Shown here piece by piece: positions 1-7,157 of a stretch of 14,487 nucleotides of DNA. The notes beneath the pieces are model-generated. The model had not been told where the DNA came from. It did no database searches and worked only from the letters and a program-made list of their open reading frames with translations. Origin of the DNA: Pseudomonadota bacterium (GTDB lineage: Bacteria; Pseudomonadota; Gammaproteobacteria; Xanthomonadales; Xanthomonadaceae); NCBI GenBank assembly GCA_023399815.1, contig JAEWOJ010000108.1, positions 1 through 14,487 on the forward strand. The letters are read 5' to 3'. How positions within the stretch are numbered: the first letter of the stretch is position 1; every line of letters begins with the position of its first letter. The translations under genes were made by a program, and so were the position numbers.

Positions 1-10
1 TCTCTGAGGT

Positions 11-33
11 TGCCGGCCAGCGGCCGGCACTAC
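11..33 (-). repeat. SMAG-like (GTAG-headed) REP palindrome
   Basis: Read on the minus strand this is a GTAG tetranucleotide followed by a perfect 8-bp inverted repeat. The arms are tgccggcc (11-18) and ggccggca (22-29), with a 3-nt loop. A GTAG head followed by a GC-rich stem is the signature of SMAG/REP elements of Stenotrophomonas, which are thought to be spread by RAYT transposases. The sequence shows the head and the stem; assignment to the family is from memory. No T-run follows the stem on the plus strand, so it is not a typical intrinsic terminator. It lies just upstream of aat. Confidence 0.7.
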
Positions 34-55
34 CTGTTCCCGCAGTCGGGCCGGC

Positions 56-61
56 GATAAT
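56..61 (+). promoter_or_regulatory. candidate -10 box of aat (leaderless type)
   Basis: The hexamer GATAAT matches the sigma-70 -10 consensus at 5 of 6 bases. It is followed by exactly 7 nt and then the ATG at 69, which would place the transcription start at or next to the start codon. I see no convincing -35 box and no Shine-Dalgarno sequence before either candidate ATG. The same geometry occurs in front of clpS. Confidence 0.4.
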
Positions 62-68
62 GCGGCGC

Positions 69-821
69 ATGAGCCGTCCTCCCTTCCTGCTACCGCCCGC
101 TCCCGACGCTCCGTTCCCGCCGGCCGAGCTGGCGCTGCGCGAACCCGATGGCCTGCTCGCCATCGGCGGCGACCTGTCGCCGGTACGCCTGCTCAACGCC
201 TATGCCGGCGGCATCTTCCCGTGGTTCTCCGAGGGGCAGCCCATCCTGTGGTGGTCGCCGGACCCGCGTACGGTGTTCCGCACCGATGGCGTGCACCTGT
301 CCTCGCGCTTCCGCCGCGGGCTGCGTTCCAGCCCCTGGACGGTCACCGCCGACACCGCGTTCGCCGAGGTGATGCGGGCCTGCGCCAGCGCGCCGCGCCC
401 GGGCCAGGACGGCACCTGGATCACCGCCGGCATGCATCGCGCCTACGTGGAGCTGCACCGGCTCGGGTACGCGCATTCGGTCGAGGTACTCGACGGCGCG
501 CAGCTGGTCGGCGGCATCTACGGCGTGGCCATCGGCCGGATGTTCTTCGGCGAAAGCATGTTCAGCGGGCGCAGCGGCGGTTCCAAGGTGGCCCTGGCCG
601 CGCTGGCGCATGCCCTGCATGGCTGGGGCTGGCCCTTGATCGATGCCCAGGTCGAGAACCCGCACCTGCGGCGCATGGGCGCCGCGCAGATGCCGCGCGA
701 CGCCTTCCTGGCCCAGGTACGGGCGCTGGTGCAGGAGGTGGAAACGGCCCCAGCAGGGAGCTGGACGCGGCGTTTCGGCGGCTGGCCGGCCTCGATCCTG
801 GCGGCCGGGAACCCGGTTTAA
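69..821 (+). CDS. aat: leucyl/phenylalanyl-tRNA--protein transferase
   Basis: Aat moves Leu or Phe from aminoacyl-tRNA onto proteins with N-terminal Arg or Lys, creating a primary N-degron that ClpS/ClpA recognise; it acts in the cytoplasm. From the ATG at 69 the protein has 250 residues (E. coli about 234). Family blocks are visible in order: GGDLSP (33-38), GIFPWFSEG (48-56), ILWWSPDPR (59-67), GTWIT (115-119), LVGGIYGVA (146-154), GESMFS (161-166), SKVAL (172-176) and IDAQV (191-195). The Glu of GESMFS and the Asp and Gln of IDAQV correspond to residues implicated in catalysis in E. coli. An in-frame ATG also exists at 60, three codons earlier. I prefer 69 because a -10-like box ends 7 nt before it and because family members start close to this point. 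The downstream neighbour infA has its own promoter. Confidence 0.95.
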   Translation: MSRPPFLLPPAPDAPFPPAELALREPDGLLAIGGDLSPVRLLNAYAGGIFPWFSEGQPILWWSPDPRTVFRTDGVHLSSRFRRGLRSSPWTVTADTAFAEVMRACASAPRPGQDGTWITAGMHRAYVELHRLGYAHSVEVLDGAQLVGGIYGVAIGRMFFGESMFSGRSGGSKVALAALAHALHGWGWPLIDAQVENPHLRRMGAAQMPRDAFLAQVRALVQEVETAPAGSWTRRFGGWPASILAAGNPV

Positions 822-828
822 CGCAAAC

Positions 829-858
829 TTTGCATGATCCCGTGACGCGGGGTAAAAT
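829..858 (+). promoter_or_regulatory. putative sigma-70 promoter of infA
   Basis: A -35-like TTTGCA (829-834) and a -10-like TAAAAT (853-858) are separated by 18 nt; reading the -35 as TTGCAT gives 17 nt. The predicted start near 865 would give a leader of about 45 nt. An AGGA Shine-Dalgarno sequence (902-905) precedes the infA ATG. The 88-nt gap after aat and this clear -10 argue that infA is not solely dependent on the aat promoter. Confidence 0.6.
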
Positions 859-909
859 ACGCGGCTTCCGGGCCTGAGCAAGGCCATCCGCAGAACCGCA
901 CAGGATTAC

Positions 910-1128
910 ATGTCGAAAGACGACTCCATCGAGTTCGAAGGCACCGTCAGCGAGACGCTGCCGAACACCACTTTCCGCGTTCGGCTGGAAAACGGGCACG
1001 AGATCATCGCCCACATTTCCGGCCGCATGCGCAAGAACTACATCCGCATCCTTACCGGCGACCGTGTCAAGGTCGAAATGACGCCGTACGACCTGACCAA
1101 GGGACGCATCACTTACCGCATGAAATAA
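910..1128 (+). CDS. infA: translation initiation factor IF-1
   Basis: IF-1 binds the ribosomal A site on the 30S subunit and works with IF-2 and IF-3 in start-site selection. The 72-residue length is the exact family size. The whole protein is one S1-type OB fold with family blocks EFEGTV (8-13), FRVRLENGHEI (22-32), AHISGRMRKNYIRI (34-47), GDRVKVE (50-56) and YDLTKGRITYR (59-69). An AGGA Shine-Dalgarno lies 4-5 nt before the ATG. It sits between aat and the convergent clpA, as in E. coli, although the serine tRNA found in that E. coli gap is absent here. A hairpin plus T-run follows the stop within 25 nt. Confidence 0.98.
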   Translation: MSKDDSIEFEGTVSETLPNTTFRVRLENGHEIIAHISGRMRKNYIRILTGDRVKVEMTPYDLTKGRITYRMK

Positions 1129-1152
1129 GCGCGGTAGCCCGGCATCTCCGGA

Positions 1153-1177
1153 AAGCCAGCCTCGGGCTGGCTTTTTT
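1153..1177 (+). terminator. intrinsic terminator of infA
   Basis: A perfect 9-bp stem, aagccagcc (1153-1161) and ggctggctt (1165-1173), has a 3-nt loop and runs into a T-tract (1172-1177). It starts 25 nt after the infA stop codon. Confidence 0.88.
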
Positions 1178-1207
1178 GCGTGCCTGCGATTCCGGTTTTC
1201 CCGTGCC

Positions 1208-1240
1208 GGAAACAACGACGGCGGCCGAAGCCGCCGTCGT
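1208..1240 (-). terminator. terminator hairpin of clpA with UUCG loop
   Basis: A perfect 11-bp inverted repeat occupies 1215-1225 and 1230-1240. Read on the minus strand it closes with a C(UUCG)G tetraloop, one of the most stable RNA loops. It is followed by a short, weak T-rich stretch, TGTTTCC (1214-1208). It lies about 60 nt past the clpA stop codon on the minus strand. The poor T-run makes termination strength uncertain; it could also act as a 3'-end protecting stem. Confidence 0.65.
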
Positions 1241-1302
1241 GCAGGTGCGACGCCTGCTCCGCACCTTGCTACCCACCGGGGCAAGCCCCGGCCCTGCGAG
1301 CC

Positions 1303-3582
<2,280 letters not shown>

Positions 3583-3939
3583 GGGGGACTCCGACTGCGG
3601 TTGGAGACAATATGCGGCCTGACTGCACGTTTTCCATCACCCTACCGGATGCCGGTGTTCAGATGGCGTTAGCAGTATGCCCCGGGGCGGCGCCCCGTTT
3701 TCGCGGGACGCATCGCCCCGGGTGGCACCCTGCCCCGCAGGCCGGCAAGCGGGCGCCGGCCATGGGCCGATGCGATCGCCGCCGACCCGGTGCAGGTCAT
3801 GGCCGGGCTTCCCGGGGACATGGGGCCTGGCGCTGCGCTTGCCCATGCCGGCGCTGTCGCATGGCTGGAACGGTGCGGGTCGCCGGTGGCGATCCAGGCG
3901 ATGGCGCGGAGGCGGACGCGCCGCCGCGGACGGACCCGG
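3583..3939. other. long clpS-clpA intergenic region, no gene seen
   Basis: These 357 nt separate clpS from clpA, both on the minus strand. I see no convincing coding sequence: open frames here give Arg/Pro/Gly-rich translations typical of GC-rich noncoding DNA. Two inverted repeats are visible. One has 6-bp arms cggggc/gccccg (3683-3697), followed on the plus strand by four Ts. The other has 7-bp arms ggccggc (3740-3746) and gccggcc (3755-3761). In many relatives clpS and clpA are much closer. A clpA promoter is expected here, but I could not find a -35/-10 pair I trust. Confidence 0.5.
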
Positions 3940-4260
3940 TCAGGCCTTCTCCATCGTGCACAGCAGCGGGTGCTGGTTCATGCGCGCGAACTCGTTGACC
4001 TGGGCGACCTTGGTCTCGGCGACCTCGCGGGAATAGACCCCGCAGATGCCGCGGCCGCGGGTATGGACGTGCAGCATCACCTGGGTGGCCTTGTCCAGGT
4101 CCATGGCGAAGAAGTTCTGCAGCACGGTCACCACGAAGTCCATCGGGGTGTAGTCGTCGTTGAGCAGCATCACCTGGTACAGCGGCGGCGGCGCGACCTC
4201 GGGCTTGCCGGTTTCCACCAGCAGGCCATGGTCGTTCTCGTGTTGGAGCTTGCGGGACAT
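3940..4260 (-). CDS. clpS: ClpS, N-degron adaptor for ClpAP
   Basis: ClpS binds proteins with N-terminal Leu, Phe, Tyr or Trp and delivers them to ClpA. The 106-residue length matches E. coli ClpS. The signature is clear: NDDYTPM (34-40) with N34 and D35, the gatekeeper methionine M40, and H66 in HVHTRGRG. These fall at the same numbers as the E. coli residues that hold the N-degron, followed by GICGVYSREVAETK (71-84). The N-terminal tail (1-25) is variable, as usual. The frame stays open upstream to 4482, but that would overlap the divergent gene and adds low-complexity sequence; family alignment puts the start at 4260. No Shine-Dalgarno is present, but a perfect TATAAT lies 7 nt upstream, which suggests a leaderless mRNA. 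Confidence 0.96.
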   Translation of the reverse strand: MSRKLQHENDHGLLVETGKPEVAPPPLYQVMLLNDDYTPMDFVVTVLQNFFAMDLDKATQVMLHVHTRGRGICGVYSREVAETKVAQVNEFARMNQHPLLCTMEKA

Positions 4261-4267
4261 GCGCGGA

Positions 4268-4273
4268 ATTATA
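4268..4273 (-). promoter_or_regulatory. perfect -10 box of clpS (leaderless type)
   Basis: TATAAT on the minus strand (4273 to 4268) is followed by 7 nt and then the clpS ATG at 4260. A start 6-8 nt past the box would fall at or just before the A of the ATG. No Shine-Dalgarno exists between them. The -35 region 16-18 nt upstream is GC-rich and does not resemble TTGACA. Confidence 0.6.
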
Positions 4274-4301
4274 ACGGCTCGCCCTGCCGCGCCGCGTCCC
4301 A

Positions 4302-4332
4302 TTGGAGCGGATGCCGCCACCGCCGCTACAAT
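4302..4332 (+). promoter_or_regulatory. putative promoter of the YbjN-like/nudJ/mnmA/hflD unit
   Basis: A -10-like TACAAT (4327-4332; 5 of 6 consensus bases) is preceded by a -35-like TTGGAG (4302-4307) with a long 19-nt spacer. A transcript starting near 4339 would have a leader of about 25 nt. That leader includes a purine-rich CAGGGA Shine-Dalgarno (4354-4359) before the ATG at 4364. The site is back to back with the clpS -10 box, so the two promoters share about 60 bp. Confidence 0.55.
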
Positions 4333-4363
4333 TCCCGGTTCCCCACACCCTTGCAGGGACAGC

Positions 4364-4840
4364 ATGAAGAAGATCGCAGCCGCAGCGGCGATGACAGGCC
4401 TGATGGCCGCGATGGCGGGAAGCGCGTTCGCCGCGGACCCGGATCGCGCGGTCGGGCGCCTGCTCGACTCGCTGGAATACAAGTACGAGGTCGACGAGGA
4501 CGGCGACTACCGCATGGTGTTCGACATGGAGGACGAGCGCACCCAACTGGTGTTCGTGCGCTCCTCGGTCGAGACCTATGGCACCCACCACGTCCGCGAG
4601 GTCTGGTCGCCGGCCTACAAGGCGCCGGGCCCGCAGTTCCCGGCGCTGGTCGCCAACCGCCTGCTGGAGGATTCCAACGACTCCAAGCTGGGTGGCTGGG
4701 TCAAGCAGGGCGATACGGCCATGTTCGTGGTCAAGGTCGATGCCGACGCCAAGGCCGAGGTCCTCAGCGATGCCATCGACGCGGCGATCAAGAGCGCCGA
4801 TGCGATGGAGCTGGAACTGACGACGAAGGACGACTTCTGA
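4364..4840 (+). CDS. exported YbjN-like small protein (putative)
   Basis: The protein has 158 residues. It starts with a clear Sec signal peptide: KK (2-3), an Ala/Met-rich hydrophobic core, and an AFA cleavage site after about residue 23. The mature part (about 135 residues) is acidic. Its pattern is an early LLDSLEYKYEVDEDGDYRMV stretch (33-52), a central strand block, then a later block with a long C-terminal helix. This resembles the YbjN/type-III-chaperone-like fold, but I base that on pattern only and the residue identity I can recall is low. No enzyme motif, lipobox or membrane anchor is visible. The start is supported by CAGGGA 4 nt upstream and by the signal peptide. It is 2 nt upstream of nudJ, so it is likely cotranscribed with nudJ-mnmA-hflD. 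Calling it a real gene is safe; its function is unknown. Confidence 0.82.
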   Translation: MKKIAAAAAMTGLMAAMAGSAFAADPDRAVGRLLDSLEYKYEVDEDGDYRMVFDMEDERTQLVFVRSSVETYGTHHVREVWSPAYKAPGPQFPALVANRLLEDSNDSKLGGWVKQGDTAMFVVKVDADAKAEVLSDAIDAAIKSADAMELELTTKDDF

Positions 4841-4842
4841 GC

Positions 4843-5304
4843 GTGGATACACCCAGGTCCCAGCGCTGGGCGCCACGCGTCACCGTGGCCACCGTGGTGG
4901 CCCGCGCCGGGCAGCTGTTGCTGGTGGAAGAGGAAAAGGACGGGCGGCGGGTGCTGAACCAGCCGGCCGGCCACCTGGAACCCGGCGAAAGCCTGGTCGA
5001 GGCCGCCGTGCGCGAGACGCGCGAGGAAACCGGCTGGGAGGTGCGGCCGACCGCGTTCATCGGCGCCTACCAGTGGGACGCGGCCGACGGCACGCCCTTC
5101 CTGCGCTTCGCCTTCGCCGCCGAGCCGGTCAGGCCGCACCCGGAACAGGCGCTGGATGCCGGCATCGTGCAGGCGCTGTGGCTGACGCCGGCGGCGATCC
5201 AGGCCGACATGGCGCGGCTGCGCAGCCCGCTGGTCTGGCAGGCCGTGTCGGACTGGCTGGCCGGGCAGCGCCATCCGCTGTCGATGCTGAGGCAGCTGCC
5301 ATGA
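4843..5304 (+). CDS. nudJ: Nudix hydrolase, NudJ-type (phosphatase NudJ)
   Basis: From the GTG at 4843 this gives 153 residues, the same length as E. coli NudJ, which releases phosphate from nucleoside di- and triphosphates and hydrolyses the thiamine precursor HMP-PP. The Nudix box GX5EX7REUXEEXGU is complete: G43, E49, then R57-E58 and E61-E62 with G64. NudJ-type flanks are also seen: NQPAGHLE (39-46), TPFLRFAFA (84-92), LRSPLVWQA (126-134) and GQRHPL (141-146). A GAAGGA stretch (4825-4830) precedes the GTG with a long, about 12-nt spacer, so translation may depend partly on the upstream gene ending at 4840. The stop overlaps the mnmA start (ATGA). The order nudJ-mnmA-hflD is the same as in E. 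coli. Confidence 0.93.
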   Translation: MDTPRSQRWAPRVTVATVVARAGQLLLVEEEKDGRRVLNQPAGHLEPGESLVEAAVRETREETGWEVRPTAFIGAYQWDAADGTPFLRFAFAAEPVRPHPEQALDAGIVQALWLTPAAIQADMARLRSPLVWQAVSDWLAGQRHPLSMLRQLP

Positions 5305-6485
5305 GCCGCCCGGAGGTGGTCGTCGGCATGTCCGGCGGCGTGGATTCCTCGGTCGCCGCGTTGTTGCTGGTGCAGCAGGGGCGCGACGTCGCCGGCCTGT
5401 TCATGCAGAACTGGGCGGACGACGGCGATGCGCAGGACAGCGCGAGTGCCGCTGAAGGCAGGATGCCGAAAGCGGCCAAAGGCGAATGCCGCGCCGAGGA
5501 CGACCGCCGCGACGCCGTGGCAGTCTGCGGGCGGCTGGGCATCCCCTTCCATTTCCGCGATTTCTCGGCCGAGTACTGGCAGGGCGTGTTCGAGCATTTC
5601 CTGGCCGAGTACGCGGCCGGGCGCACGCCCAACCCGGACGTGCTGTGCAACCGCGAGGTCAAGTTCAAGCACTTCCTCGATGCCGCGCGAGAGCTGGGGG
5701 CCGAGCGCATCGCCACCGGCCACTACGCCCAGGTGGCGCAGTCTGGCGGCCACTGGCGCCTGCTGCGCGGCGCCGACCGCGGCAAGGACCAGAGCTATTT
5801 CCTGCACCAGCTGGGACAGGAGCAGCTGGCCGCCACCCTGTTCCCGATCGGCCACCTGGAGAAGAGCCAGCTGCGCCGCATCGCCCAGGAGGCCGGCCTG
5901 CCGACCCATGCCAAGAAGGACTCGACCGGCATCTGCTTCATCGGCGAGCGCGACTTCCGCCAGTTCCTCGGCCAGTACCTGCCGGCCCGCGAGGGCGAGA
6001 TCCATGATCCGGACGGACGGGTCATCGGCCGCCATCCGGGCGTGTTCTATTTCACCCTGGGCCAGCGCGAGGGCCTGAACATCGGCGGCGTGCGCGGCCG
6101 GCCGGCCGCGCCCTGGTACGTGGTCGGCAAGGACGTGGCGGCCAATATCCTGTACGTGGACCAGGGCCACGACAGCCCCTGGCTGCAGTCGAACCGGCTG
6201 CACACCGAGTCCATGCACTGGATCGCCGGCGACGCGCCCGCCGCGCGTTTCCCGTGCACCGCACAGACCCGCTACCGCCAACCCGACGAGCCCTGCACCG
6301 TGACCGTGCGCGACGACGGTACGCTGCGGGTGGATTTCGCCCGGCCGCAGCGGGCGGTCACGCCCGGCCAGTCGCTGGTGCTGTATGACGGCCCCGAATG
6401 CCTGGGTGGCGCGGTGATCGCCGCCACCGACGCGCCGCTGGAGCAGCGTGCGTACGGGCCGGTTTCCCTTGAGAGGCAAGCATGA
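5301..6485 (+). CDS. mnmA: tRNA-specific 2-thiouridylase MnmA
   Basis: MnmA activates U34 of tRNA Lys, Glu and Gln with ATP and inserts sulfur received from the Tus relay, forming s2U34. It has 394 residues (E. coli about 368). The PP-loop SGGVDSS is at 11-17. The catalytic cysteine pair is present: C116 in NPDVLCNREVKF and C212 in STGICFIGER. The tRNA-binding and C-terminal beta domains follow (GVFYFTLGQREGLNIGG, 247-263; TAQTRYRQPDEPC, 320-332). The odd part is residues about 43-61, between NWADDG and the conserved CRAEDDRRDAVAVC: roughly 15 residues longer than E. coli, Ala/Lys-rich, and encoded by a palindromic stretch with atypical codons. The start overlaps the nudJ stop and the stop overlaps the hflD start (both ATGA), implying translational coupling. 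Confidence 0.98.
   Translation: MSRPEVVVGMSGGVDSSVAALLLVQQGRDVAGLFMQNWADDGDAQDSASAAEGRMPKAAKGECRAEDDRRDAVAVCGRLGIPFHFRDFSAEYWQGVFEHFLAEYAAGRTPNPDVLCNREVKFKHFLDAARELGAERIATGHYAQVAQSGGHWRLLRGADRGKDQSYFLHQLGQEQLAATLFPIGHLEKSQLRRIAQEAGLPTHAKKDSTGICFIGERDFRQFLGQYLPAREGEIHDPDGRVIGRHPGVFYFTLGQREGLNIGGVRGRPAAPWYVVGKDVAANILYVDQGHDSPWLQSNRLHTESMHWIAGDAPAARFPCTAQTRYRQPDEPCTVTVRDDGTLRVDFARPQRAVTPGQSLVLYDGPECLGGAVIAATDAPLEQRAYGPVSLERQA
5448..5476. repeat. imperfect palindrome inside the mnmA insertion
   Basis: Outer arms gccgct (5448-5453) and agcggc (5471-5476) and inner arms ggca (5457-5460) and tgcc (5464-5467) pair around a gga loop. They are separated by a symmetric gaa/gaa internal loop. The element lies exactly in the part of mnmA that has no counterpart in E. 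coli MnmA. An 11-nt near-direct repeat (gcgagtgccgc at 5442, gcgaatgccgc at 5482; one mismatch) brackets it. The codons here (agt, gct, agg, aaa, gaa) are less GC-rich than those of the surrounding gene. Confidence 0.6.
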
Positions 6486-7105
6486 GTTCCAACTTCGACG
6501 ACCGCGTACTGGCATTGGCCGGGATCGCCCAGGCCCTGCAGCAGGTGCGGCGCATCGCCGAAACCGGCCATTCCGACGCATCGGTGGTGCGCACCGCCAT
6601 GGACAGCGTGATGCGCATCGACGCGCCCTCGCCCACCGCGGTGTATGGCGACAGCCGCCAGGTCGAGGCCGGCCTGCGCCTGCTGCGTGACTACTTCGGC
6701 AACCAGGGCAAGGACGATCTCCTGCCCCGCCTGGCGTTGTCGGTGATGCAGCTGGAGCGCCGCTTCGTGCGCGAGAACGCGACGGTCGCCAGGGTCCAGG
6801 CCGGCATCCAGCGCGCCGCCGCGCAGGCCCGCGAACTGGGCGACGTGGCGCACCCGGACGTGCTGGCGGCGATGGGCGGGCTGTATGCGGACACCATCAG
6901 CCAGCTCAAACCGCGGATCATGGTGCAGGGCAATCCGCACTACCTGGGACAGGCCGGGGTAGTGGCCGAGATCCGCGCCCTGCTGCTGGCGGCGGTGCGC
7001 TCGGCGGTGCTGTGGCGCCAGCTCGGCGGCAGCTACTGGGATTTCCTGTTCTCGCGCAGGGCGATGCTGGACGCGATCGCGCAACGCCTGCGTGGCGCCG
7101 GCTAA
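6482..7105 (+). CDS. hflD: high-frequency lysogenization protein HflD homologue
   Basis: The 207-residue helical protein matches HflD (E. coli 213). Family signatures are at the C-terminal half: ADTISQLKPRIMVQGNP (134-150), YLGQ (152-155) and IRALLLAAVRSAVLWRQLGG (161-180), then FLFSRRAML. E. coli HflD is a peripheral membrane protein best known for binding the lambda CII protein and exposing it to FtsH; its normal cellular role is not well defined. A GAGAGG Shine-Dalgarno (6471-6476) lies 5 nt before the ATG, and the start overlaps the mnmA stop. In E. coli purB follows hflD; here a chemoreceptor-like gene does. Confidence 0.95.
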   Translation: MSSNFDDRVLALAGIAQALQQVRRIAETGHSDASVVRTAMDSVMRIDAPSPTAVYGDSRQVEAGLRLLRDYFGNQGKDDLLPRLALSVMQLERRFVRENATVARVQAGIQRAAAQARELGDVAHPDVLAAMGGLYADTISQLKPRIMVQGNPHYLGQAGVVAEIRALLLAAVRSAVLWRQLGGSYWDFLFSRRAMLDAIAQRLRGAG

Positions 7106-7157
7106 AGACCGGCCCCACCCTGCCGATACTGCAATCGTGACTCTCCCGAGAACGTCC

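Noticed and set aside
1129..1302. A serine tRNA gene as found between infA and clpA in E. coli
   Set aside because: No cloverleaf or TTCGA-type T-loop sequence is present; the gap holds only the two hairpins.
3600..3640. A clpA promoter with TATTGT as -10 on the minus strand
   Set aside because: The -35 position reads GGAAAA and does not resemble the consensus, so I did not list it.
3612..3998. Plus-strand frame of 128 codons in the clpS-clpA gap
   Set aside because: Arg/Pro/Gly-rich translation with no Shine-Dalgarno, and it runs antisense into clpS.
4261..4482. Upstream extension of the clpS frame with a hydrophobic, lipoprotein-like start
   Set aside because: It overlaps the divergent gene with the clear signal peptide, has low-complexity composition, and ClpS family members start at the MSRKLQ position preceded here by a -10 box.
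5067..6581. Long minus-strand open frame opposite nudJ/mnmA
   Set aside because: Antisense shadow of mnmA; the plus strand shows complete MnmA motifs and coupled ATGA overlaps.
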